Assembly: GCF_000002985.6 (NCBI RefSeq)
Contig: NC_003281.10
Coordinates: forward strand, 10,106,001 to 10,170,000
Reading direction: 5' to 3'
DNA: 64,000 bases
DNA from: Caenorhabditis elegans
Lineage: Eukaryota > Nematoda > Chromadorea > Rhabditida > Rhabditidae
Shown here: in pieces, positions 1-12,973 of the stretch
How positions within the stretch are numbered: position 1 is the first letter of the stretch
Layout: every line of letters starts with the position of its first letter
Notes under the pieces: generated by a model
Database searches by the model: none
What the model saw: the letters and a program-made list of their open reading frames with translations, nothing else
What the model was told of the DNA's origin: nothing
Position numbers and translations under genes: made by a program

Positions 1-490
1 TTTCCAACAATAGTCATCAATATTGGACTGGTACAGTAAACCTCTCCAAACACTGCAACAAATCCCGGGAATACAGAGTTTCCCCAGATTTCAGTGATTT
101 CAATGAGACCAATGAAAACCATAATTCTGTACACTTTTAGGGCATTTGTCATGCTGAATTTTGTAATGAAAACCCAGATGACTGGCCAGCCAATTAGTTG
201 GAAGAATAGGCCGCTTGAAATGTAATAAATTCCCCAGCCAAGACGTTTCTGGCCTGTTTCGTACCACTCGGATTTTGACTTTCCAGAACAATCATATCTG
301 AAAAAAGTTAACTTTATTTCAGGAGGGAACATTTTTTGTATGTTTCGAACCTTGCTGTGTTCCTAGCAGTAAGCATCAATGCCATTTCCTGTATCTCCAT
401 TGGCCAACATTGCAGAGTTTTTAGATCGAAACAGATTGATGATGAAATGGGAATCAACATCAGGAAAATGAGAAAATGGCGAAGCTTCAT
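1..490 (-). CDS. Serpentine receptor class T (SRT) chemoreceptor, 5' part
   Basis: Two exons are visible (490-351 and 297 to beyond the window edge), joined in phase 2. The start at 490 opens a hydrophobic signal-like segment (MKLRHFLIFLMLIP). After the junction comes a Y-D-C-S-G motif, then E-W-Y-E-T-G, then a first membrane helix and a second hydrophobic stretch ending near a conserved V-Y-C. This Cys, Trp and short-loop layout is typical of nematode SRT seven-transmembrane receptors. These are presumed chemosensory GPCRs acting in sensory neuron cilia, and the ligand cannot be told. Only about 145 residues are present; the rest lies left of the window. Another SR subclass is possible but SRT fits best. 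Confidence 0.72.
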
Positions 491-1789
491 TATTGCTGAA
501 ATACCTTTTTAAAAGTATTGGAAAAGTTTAACATATTCAAGCAGGGAAATTGAAATATACATATCAAGAAAGTTGGAGTGGCGCCAGTGAAGAAATTGTA
601 AAATCAAATCATTTTATGGTACCATTTCTACTAATTTTATATAAATTTAATTTCAATTGTATTGTATTAAAGTGCTTGTATTCGAAAATTGCTAGGGTTC
701 AAACCAACCCTCAAATTTTCAATCGATGAAAAATAACCAAATTTTTAAAAAATCTTTAAAATATAGAGCAATGTCAAATATTTGAAACCTTACAATGTAT
801 GAAACGGCAAAAATGAACCTAACTCGATTAGTGGTGCAAACTGAGTAATTGCGGATTTTTTACTGGAAATCAGAATTCAAGGTTTACTGTGATATTTAAG
901 ATTTTTGCACTATAAAGGGATTTTGAGCAACTGGTGGTACTTCAAGTTCACAAAATAAGGAAGTTTGAAATAAATGTTATCAAAACTTGTGTGATTAATG
1001 AATACTTGAACTTGTTCCAACCGGCTATATGTGAAAACAACCATGTCTAGGAGATGTCTAGGCAATGCTTCGACGCAAATGAATTTCAGTCTCCAACCTA
1101 CGTATTCGAACTAAGTGCTTTTGATAAAAATTATCTCGTGATTATTCAGTTGGGATACTACCAAACTTCTTCTGTGAGAAAGTCTTTGAAAATCATATAA
1201 CTCTCTTTAGATATTCAATTTTTGCTCCGAGATTATTTAAATATATAAACTATACTTCAAAAGCCTTCTAATTGTATGTTTTTGATCTCTATTCTCACAT
1301 GACCATTTTTAGTGCAAAATAAAAAGACAAATAAAGACTATGAGTACATTCTTCCTAATTTCAGACACTAAATACCCTGACATTATTTTAGCGTTATTTA
1401 TGTTTTCTAGAAAATTAGCAATGAGTCAGATTTATTATTGACAAAGATAGAGAGAATTTGAAAATCAAGAGATTAAAATTATGATGTAATAAAAATAATT
1501 AGGCATATGTGTGTAAATTATCCTGTTCCGCATCATACTCTACATAAATTTAGAATAATTTGCTCTTTCAAAAACATGAAAAATTCTATATAAAAGTAGT
1601 CTAGTTATTATCGAGATTTTGCGATTTTCACAAAATACGGTAACCGGTCTTGTATTAAATGCAGGAGCCCGCGCCGAAAAACTGAAACATAACACATGAA
1701 TGTATGAATTTAATTAAAATACTTAAAAATCCGAAAAATCAGACGTGTTGAAACCAGACACCGTTTTTTTTGGAACAGTAGAATCAGAG
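491..1789. other. Gene-free AT-rich intergenic DNA
   Basis: No convincing coding exon was seen on either strand. A short piece around 1630-1680, with GTAACCGGTCTTG followed by GCAGGAGCCCGCGCC, looks like a degenerate end of the GGTCTCG palindrome family seen elsewhere in this window. The rest is AT-rich with no clear repeat. Confidence 0.5.
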
Positions 1790-1799
1790 GTAGGTAGGC

Positions 1800-2065
1800 G
1801 ATAATTGCCGTTCGGAAAATTTTTTTTATTGGCAAATTGCCGGTTTGCCGATTTGCCGTTTGCCGGATATCAGATTTGCCGGAAATGTTTAGAAGAATAT
1901 TTTATAAGACGAATTTTTGCCAATTGAAATTAAAATTCTGAAATTTCCAAAAAATGTGCAAAACCACAATTTGGCGAAAATTTTCGACACTTGCCTTTCC
2001 CAGGCAAATTCGGCAGTTCAGAAACTTGCCGGTTTACCGATTTGCCGAAAATGTGCCCACTCCTA
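1800..2065. repeat. TTTGCCGA-family dispersed repeat, copy 1
   Basis: Runs of GCCGGTTTGCCGATTTGCCG flank a core with AAATTTCCAAAAAATGTGC and CACAATTTGGCG. The same architecture recurs at about 21040, 24405, 26445, 28000, 42120, 61195 and 62840. The arms are inverted relative to each other, so this is a foldback-type non-autonomous element with no coding capacity. Confidence 0.75.
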
Positions 2066-2478
2066 GTATGATATTAGTATGAATAGTATGAATAACGGTT
2101 TTCATGCGCTTTCCGATCCATACAGAAATAAATTCCAAAAAACTTGTTCAGGAAGTTTAGTAAATTAATGAAAATGCGAACTGGCTTGTTTTATATTAAT
2201 ACGGTGGTTATTAGTATAATCTCTGTAGAATTGAAATTTCAGTTTCATCAATATTTAAGACACTAAACATCTGAAAAAAATCACAATGGGGATAAGCTCG
2301 AGACATTGTTTTTTACTTCAAAATAGTTATATTCCTGGTACGAGACATGTGATTAGTTAAAGTTGTATCGCGCGGATCAAATCTTCAGGGACGTTAAACA
2401 CAGTTATTGTATCTTGTTAGCAGTTAATTGAACGCACTAGAAAAAAAAGTTTTCAGAAATATTCAGAAGGGAGGTAAC

Positions 2479-2613
2479 ATGGGTAATACTAATTCCAGTT
2501 ATCAAGCTTCTAGCAAGAGCAAAAAATCAAAAAATTATACAGAAATTCCCAGCATAAACCAAAATAGATATTATTCCGCGAGTCATAAAAATTTGGAATC
2601 ATTGTCAGATTAG
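2479..2613 (+). CDS. Possible 44-residue N-myristoylated peptide
   Basis: A short open frame starts at an ATG 24 bases downstream of a TTTTCAG that could be a splice or trans-splice acceptor (2455). The peptide begins MGNTNSSYQ, which matches the Gly-2, Ser-6 consensus for N-myristoylation, and continues Ser/Lys/Asn-rich with no Cys. No other exon could be joined to it, and I do not recognise a family. It could be a genuine small membrane-anchored protein, the first exon of a longer gene, or a chance frame. The myristoylation motif is seen directly; the function is unknown. Confidence 0.3.
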   Translation: MGNTNSSYQASSKSKKSKNYTEIPSINQNRYYSASHKNLESLSD

Positions 2614-3422
2614 TCTAAGCTTGCACTAGTTGTCATTTCAAATTTAAGAGCAGTTCGCAAATGATCACGTGAATACAGAATGCTTCTGTTTTTAAAAGAC
2701 CAGTATCATCAAGCATACGTCGTAGTTCTCGGCTATTATTAATTTTTATTTATATGAGAAAAAAAGGAAAGTACATTTTTATCTCGGAGTACTGGTGAGA
2801 TATTTTAATTATTGAGATTATTGACCAAACATTAAAAAGTTTAGAATAATAGGTGTTATTTGCATTTTTGACAATTTAAAATTTGATTTAAACATTTCAA
2901 AATCATGTAAATTTTTAAATAACCTAACTTCACTTTTTTATAACGTTGAAATCGCCCGGCTATCCTTTCACCCTTTGGCGTTGATGTCCTTTGTTTATAG
3001 ATACTTTCATAAGTTCGTGCAATCTGTATTTTTTACTAAAACTTGTCCGAAATTTTTAAGATATTTACACAAAAAATCTAAATTTTAGTTTTTTTTTTCA
3101 TAACTCTTTCCAAAATTAAATGCCAACTGAAAACACTTGTTCAACTCGTAAAACTTAGTGTTTATATTAAAACTTAATCTCCGTATGATTCAATGTTTTT
3201 CAATTTTTCCATAGAGAGATCATCTAGTGTTCAATTTGAAAAAAGAGACACCGACACACACACATCCGATTGACTGCAAACAGTTAAACATCTGTAGGTT
3301 AACTGTTTCGGGAGGCGCAGACTGCCCTGTATTTAAACTAGCTCGACTACTACTCTCTTTCTCTTCTAAACTATCAAAAAACCTTTTTTCCTCTTTTTCA
3401 ATTAAACTTTTTAAAGGTCAAA
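2614..3422. other. Intergenic region and promoter of the cystine-knot gene
   Basis: AT-rich, with no supported gene. The last 200 bases become pyrimidine-rich (TACTCTCTTTCTCTTCTAAAC) and contain a TATTTAAA at about 3330, roughly 90 bases before the start codon at 3423, which may serve as a TATA-like element. Confidence 0.35.
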
Positions 3423-6066
3423 ATGAATAGAATTGCATTGGTTTTTCTGTATTCTTTATTTTTATTTAATTTGGCAATTGGTAGAGTCGAGAGTCAAACT
3501 GTAAGTTTTCTGAAACTTAACTTACTATTTAAAGTTATTCAAAACCACTCCTGCTAAATTAAAAAGATTAAAAACAATTATTGTGAAACCTTTCAAAAAT
3601 TTTCTTAAATTTTTTCTTTAGAAAGTGGTGAAAACTGAGCTTCCAAATAATATTGGAAATCGACCAAATGAAAAAAAATTTCTAGGAGTTTTTAAGTTTT
3701 TTGCAATTTATTTTTAGGTGAATTTTCAAAGGGGTTCGAATCTGCAGCAATTATTCAGAATGCCCAGATTTTTGAAACATTTAGTAATTTACCAATACTT
3801 TGACTGAACTTTTTGAAAAATCTGAAGAAATTTTTGAGGTTCTTCATTATTACATTATAAGTGTACTGAAGACATTCCTACTCCACCTTTATGAATAAAA
3901 AAATACAAATGAAATATTTAAAAAATATCAATTTTTTCAAATTCCTATTCAAATTCAAAATTCATCAAATAAATGAAATGTTCATTTTCATATCTAAATT
4001 TTTCTTTCAGAGCAATTAAAACCATTGTGTAGGAATCAATTAAAAATTACAATATGTATTTTTCAGTGCCAATGTATCCAACCGGATCCATCAATGCTCA
4101 ATTGTTTGGGATATGACAGTAAACTCCAAGCCGACACGATAGATGAAGCCATTGCCTCATTTCCAGATTTATCGCTTAATGATGATGTTGCTAATCAGGT
4201 TTTTTTGTTGGTAAATTCAACTTCAAATATGAATTTTTATTCCAGAAATTCAGCACTGCAGATGTAGGATGTGTAACCAAGGAATGTCAGGATTGCAGAA
4301 AAGATATGAGAAAGCAGCTGCAAAAGGTCAGTTTTCATTGGAGAAAGTTCTAGAAAATTTACTTTCATTACTCATCAAGAAATAGATTTTTATTTACTTT
4401 AGGATTAGGAGGGGGTTGCCAATTTGTTCAATGGTTCGTGAGTTTATAGAAAACAGTTTTTGTGTGTTTTGTTGTAGTAGTAATGTATAGTTTTTGAACC
4501 AATTTATTAAGTGTTGTTAGTGCGGGGAGCTGTTTCAAAACATTCAAAGTATGTATATAAGAGTTATTTCAAAATGGACTACGGTGTTTTTTTAAGGTCG
4601 GCCTTCTCGCAAAAGATATCAATGATATTGTTGCTTCTCAAGTTGATTCAAATTCAACTTGCACTAAATATGGATTTACCAGGCAGCAGCAAAAAAGTAT
4701 GTGTTTGCTAGTTTAAAATTTTCATCATTGAAAATAATTTATATGTATAAAGGCTATAGGAAATTCACGATATGTACCTTTTTTTAATGAGGAAGACTCT
4801 AAACTGTTCATCAAATGAAAAATTAATTTCAGAAAGTCACGACGATGACGATGATGATGACGATTCAGATAGTGACGAGTCTAAAGAAGAGGTTAGTTCA
4901 TTAAAAATCATTTTTTCAGAATTTTTTTAATTTTCAATTGAGATAAAATTTAAATTCAGCTGAAACAAATATTTTCTATATTCTACATTCAAATTGAACG
5001 AAAATTTTTAAAGAATTTTGAATTTCCTCCAAAATGATAATTGCTCGAGTTTTTTGCTCCGCCCACGATTTGCTCCGCCCACTATTACACCAATCAGGTG
5101 GAGTTGGTGGAGTTCAAAGCAACTTCTCCATTTTTGTTGCGATTTCAGCAAATCAGAAATGGTTCGAGTGAATTATAGTATTTCAAAATTATAGGAAGAG
5201 AAGAAGAAACGCGACAGAAAACATAGACGAGACAAAAGACAAGCAATTACTCAAGGATCCCAAAACAATACGGACCCGAACTTGATTGGAACTCGTTTCA
5301 CAATATCATGTGCAATGAAAGGTGTATCAGTGGATCCAACTGGAACTGTGTCTTTGTGTTCTTCTTGTTGGGTCTGGAGGCAATTGCCGAGCAATTACAG
5401 GCCTCAGTATATTAATGAACTTGTTTGCGATAACACTGACAGCGATTGTTTGAGTGGTAAGTTTGAATCAATCAAATGCTATTGTACTTACACTAAATTC
5501 TGAGAATGCGTATTGTGCAACATATTTGACGCGCAAAATGTCTCGTAGCGAAAACTACAGTAACTCTTCAAATGTTCTTGTGTCGATTTACGGGCTTTTC
5601 GATTTTCCTCCGTTGCCGTCTTTTTGTCAATACTGACACTATTCGAAAAGATCTTCGCGAATTCGAATATTCGTTTCGAAATTCGAGCCCGTAAATCGAC
5701 ACAAGCACTACAGTAGTCATTTAAAAAATTACTGTAGTTTTCGCTACGAGATATTTTGCTCGTCAAATGTGTTGTGCAATACGCATTCCGTAATAACTCT
5801 TATTTCAGGTTATGCAACTTGCTCTGTAGGCCATCGAACTTTCGAAGCAATCAGAAACGACAATGGAGTTCAAACCCAGGTGACTCTTACCGCAGGATCC
5901 TATTGTGAATGCAGAATTTCCGTAAGTTCTGCTGCAACTGACAAAACTATAGTTTAATAACGTCATTTCTCATTTTCAGAAGAGCTCATCACTACAATCA
6001 CTAGTAGAGGGCACTGGAATCAGTGGAACATACAATCCTCTTAGCAATCATACGACGCCAGTTTGA
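3423..6066 (+). CDS. Secreted pro-protein with C-terminal cystine-knot (IL-17-like) domain
   Basis: Eight exons close in phase: 3423-3500, 4067-4198, 4246-4326, 4597-4696, 4833-4891, 5195-5456, 5809-5921, 5980-6066, giving about 303 residues. Residues 1-20 form a signal peptide. The middle has an Asp run (SHDDDDDDDDSDSDE) followed by a basic block ending R-D-K-R, a furin-type cleavage site. The C-terminal part has C-S-S-C-W, then L-P-S-N-Y-R-P, V-C-(6)-C, T-C-S-V-G, and finally Y-C-E-C-R-I-S. That spacing resembles the IL-17 fold, in which a W/P motif and late C-x-C close the knot. By this reading it is a cleaved extracellular ligand. The exon-4 acceptor is an unusual TTTAAG. The IL-17 assignment is inference; another cysteine-rich secreted family is possible. 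Confidence 0.6.
5500..5795. repeat. Palindromic repeat (TCGTAGCGAAAACTACAGTAA family), copy 1
   Basis: It lies in the last-but-one intron of the cystine-knot gene. The left arm (GCGTATTGTGCAACATATTTGACGC, then CGTAGCGAAAACTACAGTAA) is repeated inverted at the right, so the transcript could form a long hairpin. Related copies are at 22090-22430, 27640-27950 and 36055-36150. It is a MITE-like element without coding capacity. Confidence 0.8.
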
Positions 6067-6106
6067 CTGCCAAATCGGATTTAAAATGTACATAGGAAGG
6101 TCGATA

Positions 6107-6112
6107 ATAAAT
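6107..6112 (+). promoter_or_regulatory. Polyadenylation signal AATAAA
   Basis: AATAAA stands 41 bases after the stop of the cystine-knot gene and is followed by a T-run. It lies between two convergent genes and serves the plus-strand one. Confidence 0.6.
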
Positions 6113-6225
6113 TTTTTTTTCACTGTACATTTCACATGAAATTCAAAACTGGGATGAGTGGAAGTGATTTTGGAACGTATAGAAATAAATATAAAAATAA
6201 ACTGATTGAAAAAATATAAATAGTA

Positions 6226-7012
6226 TTATGTGGTCTTCGATTTCTTGTAAATGATACGATCCACTTTGACAGCGTCGTCAATCAGACGGTACAAATAAGT
6301 GACAACGTTGTCGGCTTGGACATCGAGAAGAGCAAATGAAGGGGTTGTTGGTTCCGTTTTGGTGACACTGAATGAGCCGGTCGCACTTCCTGGATCAACG
6401 AAGAATCGGCCATTCTTTTCGACAGCACTGCATTCGTAGGTGTTTCCAGTGACAAGAATGTCGACATCGAGTTGTCTTGCCAGCAGTTCGAGCATCTGAA
6501 AAATTTAAAATAAGAAAAATAACTTTGAGATATTCAGTTTGTTGTAAAATTGAAAAATTTAGTAAATTTTAAAAACAGAAAAATCACCACCTTTAACGAT
6601 AAAACTAAAAAACTCACTCTCTGATCTCCCCATGGAATAATCTGATGACCATGGCAAACTCCAATGCGAAATTGTCCGACTGTTACCACTTTTGTGTCCG
6701 GATACTTGAGGGTTTCGTCGTCGAACTCTCCTCGAACAATGTGTACGTCCGATGATAAGGTTCTGAAAAGTTAATTTTATAATGAACACACACGAGAAGC
6801 AATGAAAAACCTCAAATAATCAAAAGTTTCTCGTGAGCACAAATTTCCGGTGCACAGAACATGTTGCATCTTGTTAGGAACCAGAAGCTTCCGGAACTTT
6901 GGCGAAATATTGGCTGCTCGATGAGGCAGGTTGAAGTCGCCGATTAGGAGCACCAGCTGAAAGTTCAACTATTGATTGATAAAAAATAAACTATAATTTG
7001 ATTTATTACCAT
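6226..7012 (-). CDS. vps-29: Retromer subunit VPS29
   Basis: VPS29 is the metallophosphoesterase-fold subunit of retromer, which sorts cargo from endosomes to the Golgi. Four exons close in phase: 7012-7010 (ATG only), 6956-6811, 6762-6618, 6495-6226; 187 residues, close to the roughly 182 usual in animals. The protein starts [14 protein letters not shown], then has [23 protein letters not shown] and P-G-S-A-T-G, all hallmark VPS29 motifs. Where phosphoesterases carry G-H-T-H this protein has G-N-T-Y, in line with a scaffold rather than an enzyme. A trans-splice-type acceptor (TTATTTTCAG) lies at 7047. The gene starts 174 bases after the stop of the NDUFAF7-like gene, so the two look like an operon with this gene downstream. 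Confidence 0.95.
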
Positions 7013-7185
7013 GTTTGTGGCGTAGTTCCGTCAAAAATCTGGATGCCTGAAAATAAAGAATCAAATAAAAGCAGAAAAATATATAAAACCAAGGACTTGA
7101 AAAATTATTGGATACAAACCATGTTTAGATGAATAAATAAAAATATAAAAGAAACTAATTCATTCCAATAACAAAATATCTAAAT

Positions 7186-8755
<1,570 letters not shown>

Positions 8756-9042
8756 CGCTCCTTCAATAAACAAACCGGAAACGGTGTGAAGAAAATAAAG
8801 AAAAAAAAGCAATTAATATTTTGCGCGTCAACTTCGCTGCCTGATCTGCATGTTACGCCGTGTGGTGTTTGCACAGGTAGGATTTACGAGATTTATTTAG
8901 TTTTTTTTTCTTGAATTTATGGATTTATGTATTTTCAAACCCTCGAAAACATATAATATGTGTCGTTTCCTCGTCTATTTTATAAATTAAATTGAAGAAA
9001 TATATATATCATTATTTATATATCATGCTTTTATATTTCAGG
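8756..9042. promoter_or_regulatory. Shared bidirectional promoter region
   Basis: Only about 287 bases separate the start codons of the divergent NDUFAF7-like gene and mett-10, so both promoters must lie here or overlap. A TTATATTTCAG directly before the mett-10 ATG looks like a trans-splice acceptor. Confidence 0.6.
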
Positions 9043-10704
9043 ATGTCACAAAACAACGAGATGCATCCTCGTAACCCTTATCGAAACAAGCCGCCGGATT
9101 TCAAAGCATTGGCAGTGGAGTATCCAGAGTTCCGCAAGTTTTGTCAATACGTGAGCAACGGAAAAGTTACGTTCGATTTTAAAAAGGATGCTGCTGTTCG
9201 CTGTCTCACTCAGACTTTGCTGAAAAAAGATTTTAATTTAGATGTAAGTTTTTTGAAACTTTTTGAAAACTAATTTTAAAAAACCATGTATGTATATATA
9301 TTTATGTTTGTAGGTCGAAATACCACCAGGACATTTGGTTCCACGTGTTCCGCAAAAACTCAATTACTGCCTGCTCATCGATGATCTCCTCAAAGCGAAT
9401 AAGCTAACGAAGAATGTGATTGGTATTGATATTGGCACCGGAACATCGTGTATTCATGCTTTAATAGGAGCTCGGCAGTTTAACTGGAAGTTCATTGCCA
9501 CTGACGGAGATGAAAAATCAGTTCGTGTAGCTCATGAAAACGTGGCAAAAAATGGGCTGAGCAGTTCAATTTGTGTAGTTCATGTGAATCCCGATGTTAA
9601 AACAGTGCTAATGGTAATTAAACTTTAAATTTTAATTTAATTTATAACAAAAAAAAATGTTTTGTAGGATGTAGTCAACACGATTCCGGATACAGATTAT
9701 GCATTTTGTATGTGTAATCCTCCGTTTTTCGAAAAAGGAAATGGCGATGACAAGTTTTGTGAAGATATCTCATCATCCACGGAAACATATTCAAATCGTG
9801 TTGCTTCTGAATTCCGAACCGCTCCTCACTCTGCTACCTTCGCCTCAAGTGCAGAATTATTTGTTGATGGAGGCGAAGTAGCTTTCGTTAATAGGATTAT
9901 TGATGACAGTGTGCTTCTACGGGATAGAATCAAGTAAATTTCGAATTTTTTAATATTTATATGAATATTATACAGCATTTCAGAATCTACACAACAATGA
10001 TAGGTCGAAAGTCTAGTCTGAAGCCCCTGCAAAATCGTCTGCAACGCTTCGGAGATGACGTTAAAATTATGATTTCTGTGCTGAATCAAGGAAAAACGAA
10101 GCGCTGGATGTTGGCATGGACATTTTCAAAATCTGTATCTCTTACAACAATTGTTAGTGATTTTTTTCCTTCAAAAAAATTAATCGCGCTTGGTTTACAG
10201 GACCGTCCAATTTCATTTCAATGTCCAAAGCCTGGATTAACGAGGTTAATGCAGGAAATAAGTATATTAAATGGACGTTTGAGGCAAGAAGATACATTAG
10301 CTATTGTTGCTGAGTTCAAATGTGTGACATGGACAAATCAAAGAGCCCGGAAAAGAGCAAAAGCTATTCTATCAGAGTCTAGCATCAAAAAAGCAAAGTG
10401 GAACTTCTCAAACGTGGCTTGTCAAGTAGCTTTTGGAGCTGGAGATGGAAAAGATTCATACACAGACGCTGGAAACTTTGTGTCTTCTGAATCGATACCA
10501 ACGAACAATTTAAATGCGTGGGATAACGCTTCGCAAGCGTACTTTCCTTTGCCGAATGGTGAAGTTCCTGGCCCGATCATTCGAATACGTATCCAAGTTT
10601 TTTCTGAAGATTCTTATGATTCGATTTCATTTGAATTAATATCCGGTTCAAAACAACACCTTCATCAACTAGTGCAGTATTTGAAAAATTTAATATGCCG
10701 ATAA
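9043..10704 (+). CDS. mett-10: METTL16-type RNA N6-adenosine methyltransferase METT-10
   Basis: METT-10 installs m6A on U6 snRNA and, in C. elegans, on a 3' splice site of S-adenosylmethionine synthetase transcripts, so tuning SAM supply; it has germline roles. Five exons: 9043-9243, 9314-9613, 9668-9933, 9984-10152, 10201-10704; 479 residues, the length I remember for the worm protein. Motifs: G-I-D-I-G-T-G-T near residue 104 (SAM binding) and C-N-P-P-F-F near residue 185 (catalytic NPPF). The C-terminal region holds the Arg/Lys-rich part expected of METTL16. The 48-base intron 10153-10200 has no in-frame stop and is a multiple of three, so it could be read through as 16 extra residues. The start is chosen because it directly follows a TTTCAG acceptor. 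Confidence 0.95.
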
Positions 10705-10857
10705 ATAGCATAATTTTATTTATTCAATATTTATACCAATTTTGGTTTTTGTGAGATAATAAGAGCTTTAATTTATTTTTCTCTAGTGAAACAATTTAGT
10801 TTTATAAAAAGCAAGTATATCGGTTCATCTTCATATTCAAATTTAAAAAAGAAACAT

Positions 10858-12877
10858 TCAAGGAGTTCTAGTGAGTACATCATCATCGTCGTATGTGTCT
10901 GTTGGAACTTCGTGGTTGCACAATTCCCTGAAATTTCTCTTGAAAACCTTTTCTAGGACCGTCTACTCACTCTGCCTCATCTACTGGATTCACTGGACTC
11001 AGATCCCACAACCAATGGAGAATTCGATGATATTCTGAAATTCGGAAAAATTATTACAAATTCCAAAAAATTGCATACTTTCTGGTTCCATATTGATATG
11101 AGCTTCCCTGTGACATGACCAGCTCGAAAATTCAACTAATTCGTGACTAGAATTCTCATCTGATAATTTATCCATTTCCGTTGATCCTGTGAAAATTGTA
11201 TTCATAGATTGAATATGATAACGGCTGTAAATAAGAGAATATTAGACATTGATAAATTAATAAAAATATACCTAAAATCAAGAGCAAAGTGAAGAGATGG
11301 AAGATCCATGGAAGGGATATGATCAAGTTGCTGAAATAGAAATATTTACGGCTAATATACATTAAAATCCATAGATCTAGAGACTCACAACAGTTCGGGT
11401 ATTCATCACTTTCTGTACAGCACTCAAATAGTCTTCAACACAAATCACACGACTCAAACAAATTGATACGGTTATACGATTGTTGATCACAGTTCGCATT
11501 TCGTTGATTTTACGCAAAAATTCTAGAACTTGAGTAAGCTTGTTGAGTGGCACAAGGAGTAGAGAAAGAAGGCATCCATCGAGAAAATGATTCCACGTGC
11601 GGAACATTGAATTCGAATCTTTTGGAATTGATGGATTCCAGTACACACGACGCATTCGGTGACTTTCTAAATATTTCATTTCGAGAAACATTGAGGCTTA
11701 ATGTATTCTGGGGATGCACAAAATCAGAATTTTGAAATTAAATGGCATTCGCGCTCCTCCCCCATAATTTTGGTCTCGTTAGGTATTGGCGGAAAACCAA
11801 TACCTAACGAGTCCCATATTATTATATAAGGGACGTTTTCATTTGGCGTTGGAGCTTCACTTTGATTTCAAATTTCACACTCACGAAAGTTCTCTACACT
11901 CTCCATTTCAAAGCTTCTAGTTTTCGACGGAAAAACCCGCAAAATCGAGCTAATTTTCCCATTTTCCATAGAAATTGACACAATTTCCGAAGGAATTTTA
12001 GAGCCATCATCCAGTTGAAAATGCTCATCAGATGGAACAACAAGACAAAATCTACGAAGATGCAAATTCTCGAGCGATTTTTCCTCTAGAAACAGGAGCT
12101 TATCCTCGAGCAGCTGACGGGCTTCATCTCTACGCATCCCGTGAACCCTCTCACGATCGTAAATTTCCTGAATTTTGACTTTAGGTCTCGTTGGGATTAA
12201 TTAAAGAATACCTGCAAAAGTCTAGAAGCTCTGAATGGTACAACCTTTGGAACTGTGACCAACTGCAAGTCAACAGTCTGATCCACGTTTTCTAGGCCTT
12301 CCATCTGAATTCAATTTGTAGCATAATAAATTTATTGTTTTATTAAATACTCAGCTGCAAAATTTTGCGAAAAAACTACGATACCCGGTCTCGCCACGAC
12401 TAATTTTTGTTTAATGCGAAAAGGTGTGCGCCTTTAAAGGGTACTGTAACTTCAAAATTTTGTTGCTGTGGAATTTGTACCCATTATTCATAGTTCGTTA
12501 AAATTTGATGTGTTTTTAAAAACATTATTATCGAAAACTATGAAAGATTACTGAAAAGTGCGCAGCAATGAAAGGTACAGTACCCCTTAAAGGCGCACAC
12601 GTGTCGAGACCAGGGCTCGCGCAAAAACCACAAAACTTCACATATGAGTAATAATAACTTCAAAAATATTACTCTTTGCCGCCGATTCTTCTTTCGCGCT
12701 CCACGTCTCTTTTTGTGAACACCTCCTGGACCTTCAGCTTCTTCGTTTGGCTGTAAATCAGCTCAGAGATCAGTTGTACATACAGTATCCACTGCTTACC
12801 TCAACATCTTCCTCATCAATATCATCAAATCCTGTGTATTGAATGATTCTTCTGCCTTCTGTTAGATGTACGCTCAT
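10858..12877 (-). CDS. Divergent Maelstrom-like protein (candidate)
   Basis: Nine exons close in phase: 12877-12800, 12750-12673, 12304-12212, 12167-11885, 11696-11389, 11330-11272, 11224-11079, 11034-10971, 10927-10858; 392 residues. The N-terminus is acidic, followed by a basic K-K-R-R-G-A-R-K-K-N-R-R block, a likely nuclear signal. Around residues 100-180 is F-C-L-V-V-P, then K-I-P-S-E-I-V-S-I-S-M-E-N-G-K-I, which resembles the P-C-E-I core of the Maelstrom (MAEL) domain. A later W-S-C-H-R-E-A-H may be its metal-site region. If so, a role in small-RNA or germline silencing is possible, but this is weak similarity judged by eye. It starts 164 bases after the gtf-2H3 stop, as the downstream gene of a probable operon. 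The exon-5 acceptor is a non-standard ATTAAG. Confidence 0.6.
11771..11815. repeat. Intronic hairpin (GGTCTCGTTAGGTATTGG arms)
   Basis: An 18-base arm beginning GGTCTCGTTAGG is followed after a 7-base loop by its near-perfect inverse. It lies in intron 4 of the Maelstrom-like gene. A related GTTAGGTCTCGTTAGG occurs in the foldback element at 17088. Confidence 0.8.
12365..12650. repeat. Palindromic repeat (GGTCTCG...AAAGGCGCACAC family), copy 1
   Basis: The left arm CCCGGTCTCGCCACGAC ... GGTGTGCGCCTTTAAAGGG is mirrored by CCCTTAAAGGCGCACACGTGTCGAGACC. It fills intron 2 of the Maelstrom-like gene. Other whole or partial copies are at 14575-14640, 16505-16560, 18465-18730, 45245-45330 and 58770-58880. 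Confidence 0.8.
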
Positions 12878-12973
12878 TGTCGAGCAATAAGCTTTTTACT
12901 AACTGATTTTGAAGTTGGAAAACCGTGTTTTAAAAAAAAATAAAAATCTAACAAGGTAAGTTCACGTTATATT

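Noticed and set aside
3728-3746. GGGGTTCGAATC resembling a tRNA T-loop
   Set aside because: No matching acceptor, D or anticodon stems around it; it lies in an intron.
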